Assembly: GCF_009917485.1 (NCBI RefSeq)
Contig: NZ_QZDT01000035.1
Coordinates: forward strand, 1-43,517
Length of the DNA stretch: 43,517 bases
Origin: Parablautia muri
Lineage (GTDB): Bacteria; Bacillota; Clostridia; Lachnospirales; Lachnospiraceae
Direction of reading: 5' to 3'
A program made the position numbers and the translations under genes. How positions within the stretch are numbered: the stretch's first letter is position 1; every line of letters starts with the position of its first letter. Positions 8,497 through 16,334 of this stretch are shown here, piece by piece. The notes beneath the pieces were generated by a model. It did no database searches. It was not told the origin of the DNA and saw nothing but the letters and a program-made list of their open reading frames with translations.

Positions 8497-8549
8497 CAAG
8501 GTTAACGCAAGGTTTGTGCAAGGTTTATGCAAGGTTGACGTGATAGAAT
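8497..8549 (+). promoter_or_regulatory. Response-regulator operator: four 11-bp CAAGGTT repeats plus -10 box
   Basis: CAAGGTTAACG, CAAGGTTTGTG, CAAGGTTTATG and CAAGGTTGACG lie end to end at 8497-8540, giving one CAAGGTT per helical turn on one face of the DNA. A -10 like TAGAAT lies at 8544-8549. There is no good -35 at the right distance, so activation is expected. Two tandem dimers of an OmpR-type regulator would fill the four repeats. The ABC exporter start is 91 nt downstream. Confidence 0.8.
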
Positions 8550-8639
8550 AAAGCACATCAGTAAACTGATATGCGCATCTTCCCGGCAGGAAAAACGGCC
8601 GGGATGATTGAGCGCTTACATAAAGAAGGAGGTTTCCCA

Positions 8640-9563
8640 ATGGGTAAATATGTAATTGAAACGAAAAATCTTACAAAGCAATACGGGACACAAAAAAGTG
8701 TTGCCAATCTGAATATCCATGTGAAAAAGGGACGTATCTATGGTCTTCTTGGCAGAAACGGAGCCGGAAAGACAACCACAATGAAAATGCTGCTTGGGCT
8801 CACACAGCCTACATCCGGGGAAGTGGCAATTTGGGGCAGGCCTTTAGTGGCCAATGAAAAGAGGCTGCTGCCCCGCATTGGCAGCCTGATTGAATCCCCC
8901 GGCTTTTACCCCAATCTGACTGCCACCGAAAACCTGCGCATTTTTGCTACCCTGCGGGGCGTGCCAAACCGCAACGCAATTAAAAATGCACTTGATTTAG
9001 TGGGTCTGCCTTACAAAGATAAAAAACTGTTTTCCCAATATTCACTTGGCATGAAGCAGCGGTTAGCCATTGCCCTTGCCATTATGCACGACCCGGAGCT
9101 TTTAATTTTGGACGAACCCATCAATGGTCTTGATCCCATTGGAATTGCGGAGGTACGCTCCTTTATCCGTACCCTTTGCAACGAACGGGGAAAAACGATT
9201 TTGATTTCCAGCCATATCCTCTCGGAGATTGCACTTTTGGCTGACGATATAGGCATTATCGATCACGGCGTATTGTTGGAAGAAGAAAGCCTTGCGGAAC
9301 TGGAAGCAAAAAGCAGTAAACATATCCGGTTTACTGTTTCTGATACGGCACAGGCAGCAAGGATTTTGGAATGCGGTTTCTGCGAAAACCAGTTTACCAT
9401 ACAGGATGGCCACAATATGCAGCTGCATAATCTGAATATTTCCATCGGGAAGATCGTTACCGCTTTTGTAGAAAACGGCTTGGAAGTATCACAAGCCTGT
9501 ACTTGTGAGGAAAGTCTTGAAGATTATTTCAAACGTGTAACAGGAGGTGAGGGGATTGCTTAA
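8640..9563 (+). CDS. Peptide-immunity ABC transporter ATP-binding protein (LanF-type)
   Basis: A 307-residue ATPase that powers the two membrane subunits encoded next. Walker A is GRNGAGKTT (38-46), the signature is SLGMKQRL, Walker B is LLILDEPINGLDP, and the switch histidine is in SSHIL. The order ATPase, permease, permease, next to a regulator/kinase pair, is that of LanFEG lantibiotic-immunity and CprABC-type exporters that expel antimicrobial peptides from the membrane. The ATG at 8640 follows AAGGAGGT. An open extension to 8571 is not needed. Expression is probably induced through the CAAGGTT array just upstream. The substrate cannot be told from sequence. Confidence 0.92.
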   Translation: MGKYVIETKNLTKQYGTQKSVANLNIHVKKGRIYGLLGRNGAGKTTTMKMLLGLTQPTSGEVAIWGRPLVANEKRLLPRIGSLIESPGFYPNLTATENLRIFATLRGVPNRNAIKNALDLVGLPYKDKKLFSQYSLGMKQRLAIALAIMHDPELLILDEPINGLDPIGIAEVRSFIRTLCNERGKTILISSHILSEIALLADDIGIIDHGVLLEEESLAELEAKSSKHIRFTVSDTAQAARILECGFCENQFTIQDGHNMQLHNLNISIGKIVTAFVENGLEVSQACTCEESLEDYFKRVTGGEGIA

Positions 9564-10344
9564 ACTGATTATCTGCGAATTTGCAAAATTAAAACGTAAA
9601 AAATTTATTTTGTTTGTGATACTTTCCGCACTTTTGTTCCCTGTGCCTGTTACAGCGATGATGACAACGCCGCAGATGGCAAAAGGGTATGACAGCCAGG
9701 CTGAGATTTTCAATGCCTGTTTCCAGTTTATTATGGGATATGGGGTGGAGCTGCTTTTGCCCTGTGTGATTGGAGTCATCGCCGCCATGTTGTTTTTTAT
9801 GGAACGGGACAATGACACCTTTAAAAATCTGCGCACCATTCCGGTCACAAGCTCGCAGATGATTTTTGCGAAAATCATTGTTTTATTTGCCATGGGGGTT
9901 ATTTTCAGCCTGTTCTCGGCTTTTGCTGCGGTTTTATGCGGAAGTTTGGTTTCCCAGGTAAATGGGGTTGCCTATAAGCTGTTCGTGGCATTGGAAATGG
10001 GGATCTTTACCACAGCCGGAACACTGCCTTTGATTGTACTTGTTGTTTTCTTTAGCAAGACTTACATTTTTTCCGTTCTCCTGTGTATCTTTTACAGTGC
10101 TTTGAGCCTGACTGCGGAAACTTGTTTTGGTGTATTGCCCAAAGCTGTATGCTGGTTGATGCCCATTCCGCTCACAACGCTTTGGAGTGCGGGGGATATG
10201 GTACGGCATGGAGTGATAGATAGTGTGGGGGAGCTTACATATCTGCAGCCCACAACCTTTCAGACGATCGTTATTTTGGGTACTGAAGCTGTTCTTTCAG
10301 TCATAGTCATCGACTATTTGTATAAAAGAAGGGGGGAATCATGA
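9556..10344 (+). CDS. ABC-2 permease subunit (LanE/MutE-type)
   Basis: A membrane subunit of about 262 residues with around six hydrophobic segments; the first begins near residue 12 after a basic KLKRKKF patch. It pairs with the ATPase before it and the permease after it. I chose the TTG at 9556, which has AGGAGG 8 nt upstream and overlaps the ATPase stop by 8 nt. A GTG at 9547 lies within the ribosome site and is less likely. Family assignment to LanE/MutE-type immunity permeases rests on length, topology and operon order. Confidence 0.87.
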   Translation: MLKLIICEFAKLKRKKFILFVILSALLFPVPVTAMMTTPQMAKGYDSQAEIFNACFQFIMGYGVELLLPCVIGVIAAMLFFMERDNDTFKNLRTIPVTSSQMIFAKIIVLFAMGVIFSLFSAFAAVLCGSLVSQVNGVAYKLFVALEMGIFTTAGTLPLIVLVVFFSKTYIFSVLLCIFYSALSLTAETCFGVLPKAVCWLMPIPLTTLWSAGDMVRHGVIDSVGELTYLQPTTFQTIVILGTEAVLSVIVIDYLYKRRGES

Positions 10345-10345
10345 T

Positions 10346-11125
10346 ATGTTTCGTATGGTTAGGACGGAAATTTGGAAATTAAAACGTTATCACATGATAT
10401 GGGCAGGCGTTCTTTTAATGTTGCTTTCCGTTTTGCTGACAATCTTTTCCACTACGGCATTAGACGGTACTATCTGGACATTTTCTCATTTTACGGAACA
10501 AGTGCTGAAAAACAATATTACAATGATTTTTCCTATGTGCATTACTTTGCTTGCCGGATATATCATAGCCAGGGAAGAAAAAGACGACACACTGAAAAGT
10601 ATCATGACGATTCCTGTTTCTTACTGCCATTTACTGTGGGGGAAATTATTGGTCTGCGCTTTGTTATCCCTGTTTTTAGGCTTTGTAAGCGCCGTATTTA
10701 CGGTCATTGCTAATTTGATAATGGGATTTCCGGGATTTTCTGTAACATCGGTATTACAGACCTTTGTCCAGATTATTTTGAATTGTCTGTTTTTATACAT
10801 TGCCGTAATGCCGGTGATCGCAGTTACAGCCCGTATATCCAACGGACATATGATAGGTACGGTCATTGCATTTGTCTATGGATATGGGGGAATGTTTGCA
10901 GCAGGGAATATGACGATTGCCAATATCTATCCAATCACAGTGAGCATGGGATTAATACGGTATCGAAGTTATGATGAAGCTGTCCATTGGAATACTGCGC
11001 TGTGTGGGCTGAGCATGCTTGTGGTTTTGCTGGTTTCTGCGGTTATTGTGATGACTGCCAAAAATGCTTCCCCAATCAAAACAGTGAAAAAGCAGAAAAA
11101 AATCGTTACAAAAAAAGGTTGGTAG
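10346..11125 (+). CDS. ABC-2 permease subunit (LanG/MutG-type)
   Basis: A 259-residue protein with about six transmembrane segments. It opens with an EIWKLKRYH patch and then a long hydrophobic run, the same architecture as the previous permease. The pair probably forms the heterodimeric channel of the exporter. The ATG at 10346 follows a purine-rich AAGGGGGGAA and comes one base after the preceding stop. The C-terminus is strongly basic (KKQKKIVTKK) and probably cytoplasmic. Confidence 0.87.
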   Translation: MFRMVRTEIWKLKRYHMIWAGVLLMLLSVLLTIFSTTALDGTIWTFSHFTEQVLKNNITMIFPMCITLLAGYIIAREEKDDTLKSIMTIPVSYCHLLWGKLLVCALLSLFLGFVSAVFTVIANLIMGFPGFSVTSVLQTFVQIILNCLFLYIAVMPVIAVTARISNGHMIGTVIAFVYGYGGMFAAGNMTIANIYPITVSMGLIRYRSYDEAVHWNTALCGLSMLVVLLVSAVIVMTAKNASPIKTVKKQKKIVTKKGW

Positions 11126-11141
11126 AAAAGGAGTTTTTTAT

Positions 11142-11510
11142 ATGAAGAAAAGAATATTATCCGGAATCGGTATGGTTATTTTAGTGGTCGTATGTGTTTG
11201 CGTTTTCCTTCTTTCAAAGGCAGGCAGCACATACTATTATTCACAAATTGATAACAGTAAAATGGAACAGGGCAAATCAGGAGGCGGCGTAGTTAATTTC
11301 AGTGGGAGTTTGGATTACTCATACACTTTATTTTCTTACAACGAGAAGGGAAAGGGAAAAGATATTACATTCGGAGCATCAAGAGAATTGAAAGAGGGCG
11401 CTTTTATTCGTTTCACGGTAATGCCAATTCGTGGCGTTCTTGAATGGGAAGAAGTACAATATGATGAACTCCCGGCGGCTGTTCAGGAGCAATATACCAC
11501 ACCCAAGTGA
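11142..11510 (+). CDS. YxeA-family (DUF1093) secreted or membrane-anchored protein
   Basis: A 122-residue protein with one N-terminal hydrophobic segment (about 5-25) and an extracellular beta-rich remainder starting YYYSQID. The pattern of tyrosines, SYTLFSYNEKGK and a conserved LKEGAFIRFTV fits the YxeA/DUF1093 family. These proteins often sit beside peptide-sensing ABC transporters, and their role is not firmly known. It lies 16 nt after the second permease with AAAAGGAG upstream and ends just before a strong terminator, so it is the last gene of the operon. Confidence 0.82.
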   Translation: MKKRILSGIGMVILVVVCVCVFLLSKAGSTYYYSQIDNSKMEQGKSGGGVVNFSGSLDYSYTLFSYNEKGKGKDITFGASRELKEGAFIRFTVMPIRGVLEWEEVQYDELPAAVQEQYTTPK

Positions 11511-11539
11511 TCTTCCATTGAGTCAGTTTATCATACTTA

Positions 11540-11598
11540 GTAATCTGCCGTACAATGGCAAAAGAAAAAAGCCATTGTACGGCGGATTACTATTTTTT
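11540..11598 (+). terminator. Strong rho-independent terminator of transporter operon
   Basis: A 20-bp stem (11540-11559 with 11571-11590, one G-U pair) has an A-rich 11-nt loop and is followed by TATTTTTTT. One of the longest perfect stems in the window. Confidence 0.93.
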
Positions 11599-11618
11599 TA
11601 TAAAATTTTTGTGTACAA

Positions 11619-11773
11619 TGCAATATTTCAGGTTTCTGATTCGTCTAATGAGTGTAAAAGTCCAAAAAACTTAGTAAAGTATCTTACATGAGCAGACAAA
11701 TTTTTGATAATGGAAAGGCCGCGCGGAAGTAAGGGGCGGTTTATCCGGAATCTGAAAGCCAAACACCGGTGTT
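11619..11773 (+). promoter_or_regulatory. Possible ECF-type promoter and palindrome
   Basis: CGTCTAAT at 11642-11649 resembles the -10 of ECF sigma promoters, with TGCAATATTT 13 nt upstream as a weak -35. Further down, AACACCGGTGTT (11762-11773) is a perfect 12-bp palindrome, 44 nt before the sigma gene start. ECF genes commonly read their own promoter, but the gene is now broken. Confidence 0.3.
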
Positions 11774-11816
11774 GTAGGAGGAGAGACGAATCAAATTACG
11801 AAAGGAGACATAAGAG

Positions 11817-12333
11817 GTGGAACTTCTTGTAAAGAAGGCAAAAAGAGGTGATCCGAAGCCTTTATAAAACTGATTGAACGGAATAAACAGAGTATGTACA
11901 AGGTTGCCAGAGGTTTTTTGCATGAGGAGGATGTGGTGGATGCCATGTCGGAAACAGTGCTGACATGCTATGAAAAAATCCGTACATTGAAGCAGGATGC
12001 TTATTTTAAGACATGGATGATCAGGATTATGATCAACCATTGCAAGGATATTCTGTGCGCTCAGCGCAGGAGCATTGCGGTGGAGAGAGTGTGCCTGAGC
12101 TAGAAGACCGGGAAGCGGAGGTTGGGAGAGAGGGATTTTTAGAGTTGATTGAACCGTTAAAGGAGCAGGACTGCTGCATTTTTACACTGTATTATGTCTA
12201 TGGCATGAAAGTGAAGGAAATTGCAGCGCATATGGAGATGAAAGAAAATACTGTGACAACCCGTCTGAAACGCGGCCGTGATGCGCTGCGCAATGGGATA
12301 AAAGGCAATCGGGAGTTAGGAGGACGTGGATGA
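11817..12333 (+). pseudogene. ECF RNA polymerase sigma factor, two frameshifts
   Basis: This would be a sigma-70 family ECF factor of about 170 residues. It starts at GTG 11817 (AAAGGAG upstream) with MELLVKKAKRGDP. A lost base near 11853 then moves the frame to EAFIKLIERNKQSMYKV. Region 2 continues through HEEDVVDAMSETVL and YFKTWMIRIMINHCKD. A gained base near 12095-12105 shifts the frame again to VPELEDREAEV. Region 4 (YYVYGMKVKEIAAHM, then TVTTRLKRGRDAL) is intact up to 12333. Both breaks make it non-functional as written. It overlaps the anti-sigma gene by ATGA, the normal arrangement. Confidence 0.85.
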
Positions 12334-13020
12334 ACCATAAAATGGATGAAAGACTTCCTCAGGTGGTGGAAGACCGGTTACAAGAAGCATATGAGGCAAT
12401 ACGGAAGGGAGAGGTCAAACAGGTGAAGCAAATGGAAAAATATAAAAACAGAAATAAACGATGGATGAGCGTTGCGGCGGCGATAATCATACTTGTGTCG
12501 GTACCGTCAGTCGTATTTGCGGCAATGACATATTTTCAAAAAAGCGCTCAGCGTAGGGAAGATCAGATTACTTATGAATTTGTTTTGAATTATGAGCTGC
12601 GTCCTTATACAAGACAACACTACAAGGATGGAGCGCTTTTGAGTGAGGAAAAAGCAGAGCAGAAAATTCTCAGAGTGGATATTGATGTGCATTGCTATGA
12701 GCGGCAGGAGGGTGAGGTACCCTTAAACTTTGATCTGGAATATGTGGAGCAGAAGCCGGATGGCGCTTATACATGGAGAAAGGACTATTATACCTCTGTT
12801 CCGGAGTAGAATTATGACTTGCAGATGGACGATGGTGTGGTTTATATTGACAGGGCGGTCCATACCCAGGGGGAGGAACGAAAAGACTTTTCCTTTCATG
12901 ATAAGATTTGAGGTGGAATAGGACACACTTCGCATCAAATATAATGTAATTATTGGGGGCGGGGAGTATGTGGCGCCGAAAGCAGAGAGGAGCAATGGCG
13001 TAAATGGCAAGGAAATCTAA
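12330..13020 (+). pseudogene. DUF4179-type anti-sigma factor, broken
   Basis: It begins with an ATG overlapping the sigma stop. A cytoplasmic part (1-44) leads to one membrane helix (about 45-65, ending VSVPSVVFAAMTYF), then an external domain. An in-frame TAG at 12807-12809 stops it at 159 residues. The frame continues with NYDLQMDDGVVYIDRAV until a second stop near 12909. A frame change then gives DTLRIKYNVIIGGGEYVAP up to 13020. This layout matches DUF4179 anti-sigma proteins of about 400 residues, so an internal part may also be missing. The remnant runs into the start of the recombinase at 13004. Confidence 0.75.
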
Positions 13021-14674
13021 AAAGAAGCAGGAAACAAAAGGGCAGTTTGAAAAAGTCTATTCCGCTGGCATTTATGCAAGGCTTTCCGTGGATTCCAATG
13101 AAAGGAAAAACGAATCCATTGAGACACAGGTGGAGATCGCAAAGGACTTTATCGGGTGTCAGGATAACATGGAGCTGTATGATATCTACATAGACCTTGG
13201 AAAAACAGGGACTAACTTTGAGAGGGATGGCTTTGAACGCATGATGGATGACGTAAGGCTGCGGAAGATTGACTGTATTGTGGTAAAGGATTTGTCGAGA
13301 TTTGGCAGGAACCATATTGAGATGGGGGATTATATTGAAAAGATATTCCCTTTCATGGGAGTGCGTTTCATCGCTGTCACTGACAATTTTGACAGCATGG
13401 ACATGTCCGGATCAAGTGAGACTATGGGCGTGAATCTGAAAAACCTAATCAATGAGATGTATGCAAGGGACATAGCAGTGAAAGTAAAGGCCGGCAGGAA
13501 GGCAAAATGGGATCAGGGAGGTTATACGGGCGGTATACCGCCCTATGGGTACCGGGCAGAGTGGAACGGTGATAAAAAATGCCTTTTTGTAGAAGCGGTT
13601 ACTGGGGATATCGTGAGAAAGATATTTGACCTGTTCCTTTCAGGCAGGAATAGGAAAGAGATTGTCGTATGGCTTTACGAAAATAAGATAGCAAGGCCGG
13701 GGCAATACCATAAGTCAGGGCAGATTTACTGCCATGAGGAGGGGAAACTGGAACAGTGGTCCGTGGCAACGGTCAAAAGGATTCTGACGAACCCGGTATA
13801 TATGGGGTGCCTTGTCCGGGGGCGCACCTGTGGGAAAGATTACATGATGCGTGGGTGGCATGATATTGATTCCGGGGTCTGGCTGGTCAAGGAGCACACC
13901 CATGAAGCTATCATCAGTGAGGAACAGTTTTTTGAAGCGGCCGGACAATTTGAAAAATCTTCCCTATACTGCAATCCGGATGGTTTCACAAAAAAAGTTC
14001 CGGTGGAAGATGATATCTTTACAGATGTCCTTTACTGCGGCGACTGTGGGGCAAAGATGAAGCGGGTGACGGCAGTGAAGGAATTCAGTTCAAAGAACAG
14101 AGTAAGGACATACAGCTATAAATGCCCTAAATCTGCCAGGATAGACAGCCTTAAGTGTAAGGGGAAGAACATCACTTTAAATTTGCTTACAGATATCGTA
14201 AAGGAGGTGGCACGGTGGGAATTTGCGCTGTCCGGAATGTGCCTGGAAGACTTTGTGGAGATGAGCAACCGGGAAACGGAAGCGCTGAAGGAGGGGTGGT
14301 TGGCCCGGCTTACCCAGCTTGACAGGAAGCTGGAGATGATAAAAGTGCTTGGGAGCGAACAGTACCTCAGATACCGGATGGGTGAGATGAATGAAGGGAG
14401 CTTTCAGAGGAGGAAAGAAGAAAATGACAAAAATTCGGCTTCCATCCGTGAAGAAAGCAGGGCTGTTACAGAGAAACTCAGGAGGGTAGAGTCCGAAACA
14501 GCCAGGAAAAACGATTTCCTATATACTTTGATGGAGGGCAGCGGTAAGGGTGAACTGTCCTTAGCGCTTGTCAGGACACTGTTCAAGAAGATAGAGGTTT
14601 ATCCAAAGCAAAGGGTAAAGGTAACTTTTGCTTTTGAGAGAAGCCAGCTGCCTGCGTACAGGGAGGGCATTTAG
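13004..14674 (+). CDS. Large serine recombinase (second-position subtype)
   Basis: A 556-residue large serine recombinase. The catalytic serine is in IYARLSVD (S28). It shares DLGKTGTNFERD, VVKDLSRFGRNHIEMGDYIEKIFPF and GIPPYGY with the gene at 2787, marking it as the same subtype. The zinc ribbon is YCGDCG plus YKC...KCK, followed by a C-terminal coiled coil. The ATG at 13004 has AGAGAGGAG upstream, with a 3-codon ATG-GCG-TAA mini frame between them. It lies on the end of a decayed anti-sigma gene, which is a candidate insertion point. Intact in length and motifs. Confidence 0.93.
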   Translation: MARKSKKKQETKGQFEKVYSAGIYARLSVDSNERKNESIETQVEIAKDFIGCQDNMELYDIYIDLGKTGTNFERDGFERMMDDVRLRKIDCIVVKDLSRFGRNHIEMGDYIEKIFPFMGVRFIAVTDNFDSMDMSGSSETMGVNLKNLINEMYARDIAVKVKAGRKAKWDQGGYTGGIPPYGYRAEWNGDKKCLFVEAVTGDIVRKIFDLFLSGRNRKEIVVWLYENKIARPGQYHKSGQIYCHEEGKLEQWSVATVKRILTNPVYMGCLVRGRTCGKDYMMRGWHDIDSGVWLVKEHTHEAIISEEQFFEAAGQFEKSSLYCNPDGFTKKVPVEDDIFTDVLYCGDCGAKMKRVTAVKEFSSKNRVRTYSYKCPKSARIDSLKCKGKNITLNLLTDIVKEVARWEFALSGMCLEDFVEMSNRETEALKEGWLARLTQLDRKLEMIKVLGSEQYLRYRMGEMNEGSFQRRKEENDKNSASIREESRAVTEKLRRVESETARKNDFLYTLMEGSGKGELSLALVRTLFKKIEVYPKQRVKVTFAFERSQLPAYREGI

Positions 14675-14677
14675 TAC

Positions 14678-14754
14678 GAAAAATAAATTTTTCACACAAC
14701 AAATTTGTGCTTTCGCCCAAATTTGCGGGGTGTTGGCAAGAATGGGGGATTAAT
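14678..14754 (+). promoter_or_regulatory. Two-hairpin leader element, copy b
   Basis: Hairpin 1 is GAAAAAT-aa-ATTTTTC (14678-14693). Hairpin 2 is CAAATTTGTGC-tttc-GCCCAAATTTG (14700-14725), with one mismatch. After them come GGGGTGTTGGCAAGAAT and the ribosome site GGGGGATTAAT, ending at the ATG of the next recombinase. It fills the gap between the two recombinases of the second cluster. This is the clearest complete copy, together with that at 42385. Confidence 0.75.
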
Positions 14755-16305
14755 ATGAGGAAGCTACTGACTGCAATATACCTGCGCCTGTCCAAAGAGG
14801 ATGATAAATGGAAAGAGGAGAGCAACAGTATTACCATGCAGCGCATCCTTTTAAGAAGATATGTAGAGGAAAACTTTGTGGACTATGAGATAGTCGAGTT
14901 TTGTGATGACGGTTATACGGGTACTAATTTTGCGCGTCCGGGCGTGCAGGAAATGCTTGAAAGGATAAGGGATGGTGAGATAAAATGTGTTATAGTAAAA
15001 GATTTTTCGCGGTTTGCCCGGGACTACATAGAGCTGGGGGCCTACCTGGAACAAATTTTTCCATTTTTAGGTGTCCGCTTTATTTCCGTTAACGATGGAT
15101 ATGACAGTGCCAAAGTCCAGAGAGGCATTGCGGATATTGACGTGAATTTTCAGAACCTGCTTTATGACCTGTACAGCAGGGATTTATCGGATAAGGTTCG
15201 TTCTTCCCTTTCTATCAGAAAGGAAAAAGGACAGTATGTAAGTGCAAATCCTCCTTTTGGCTATGAGAAAGACCCAAAGGACAGGCATGCCCTGTTGGTG
15301 GCTGAAGATGAAGCGGAGGTGGTCAGGCAGATATTTACCCTGACTTTGGAAGGGTATACATCGGTGGAAATAGCGAAGCTGCTTAATGCAGCAGGAGTAA
15401 AGACACCGGTTGCATTTAAGATTGAAAAGGGAAAAACAAGCCGGATACCGAAAGGGGGCAGGTTTTTGTGGAGCAGCAGTACGATATGCAAGATATTAAG
15501 GAATGAAATCTATATCGGCAACATCGTGCAGAAAAAGTATACAAAGGATTTTGTGGGTGGAAAAAATCATTTCAATCCCCGTGAAAACTGGCTGATCTCT
15601 TACAGGCATCACGAACCTATCATTGATAAAGAAGTTTTTGATAAGGTGCAGAAGGGCAGGGGAAATAAAAGGCCGCCGCAGCACCATCCGACCCACCCCC
15701 TTGTGGGTAAGCTTGTGTGCGGCTGCTGCAAAAAGAACCTGAATTACCGCAGAGGGAGAAACCCATACTTCACCTGCTGCAACCGTTATTCCAATCTTAT
15801 GGAAAAATGTGTCCGGAGGGTAAACGCCATGTTTGCAGAGCAGTATGTTCTTCTGATGATGCAGCATAAGCTGGAGGCAGAGGGAGAACTGGAAAAGCTC
15901 TATATTGAGGAAGTTGAAAGGTTGGAAAAGGAGCTTAAGGGGTTAAGAGAGAAAAAGAGGAACCTTCTGGCAGAAATCGAAAAGCAGAAACAGAAAAACT
16001 TTGAAGCTTACCAGGATTATGCCTGGGGCAAGGCAGGGAGTTTCCAATCTGACCAATCAGTGGTAAAATCAATAGAGAATGGGCTGGTGGGTTTAAACAG
16101 CAGGATTCAGGAAGCGGAAACAAAGTATTCTGTTATGACCTGTGGCAGGAATGTAGAAGGGTATGGAAGCTGGTTAGCAGCACTGTCAAAAGATATGATA
16201 GAGAGATATATTGATAAGATTGAGGCTTATGGCGACCAACATATGGAAATCTCCTGGAAAGAAAGTGATAAAGCAGATGCAGGAGGCCGGAGGGTTTTGC
16301 AGTGA
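14755..16305 (+). CDS. Large serine recombinase (third-position subtype)
   Basis: A 516-residue large serine recombinase. The catalytic serine is in IYLRLSKED (S13). FCDDGYTGTNFARPG and IVKDFSRFARDYIELGAYLEQIFPF match the third recombinase of the first cluster. A zinc ribbon (VCGCC, FTCC...KC) is followed by a long charged coiled coil (about 395-450). The ATG at 14755 is set by the GGGGGA ribosome site of the leader element; an open extension to 14707 is only the leader read as codons. It probably works with the gene at 13004. No first-position partner exists in this cluster. Confidence 0.93.
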   Translation: MRKLLTAIYLRLSKEDDKWKEESNSITMQRILLRRYVEENFVDYEIVEFCDDGYTGTNFARPGVQEMLERIRDGEIKCVIVKDFSRFARDYIELGAYLEQIFPFLGVRFISVNDGYDSAKVQRGIADIDVNFQNLLYDLYSRDLSDKVRSSLSIRKEKGQYVSANPPFGYEKDPKDRHALLVAEDEAEVVRQIFTLTLEGYTSVEIAKLLNAAGVKTPVAFKIEKGKTSRIPKGGRFLWSSSTICKILRNEIYIGNIVQKKYTKDFVGGKNHFNPRENWLISYRHHEPIIDKEVFDKVQKGRGNKRPPQHHPTHPLVGKLVCGCCKKNLNYRRGRNPYFTCCNRYSNLMEKCVRRVNAMFAEQYVLLMMQHKLEAEGELEKLYIEEVERLEKELKGLREKKRNLLAEIEKQKQKNFEAYQDYAWGKAGSFQSDQSVVKSIENGLVGLNSRIQEAETKYSVMTCGRNVEGYGSWLAALSKDMIERYIDKIEAYGDQHMEISWKESDKADAGGRRVLQ

Positions 16306-16334
16306 TTTTAAAAGAAAAGGGATGGTGAAGTTTT

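Noticed and set aside
12950-16334. Attachment-site direct repeats around the second recombinase cluster
   Set aside because: Only short AAGCAGA-type similarities were found, no longer than expected by chance.
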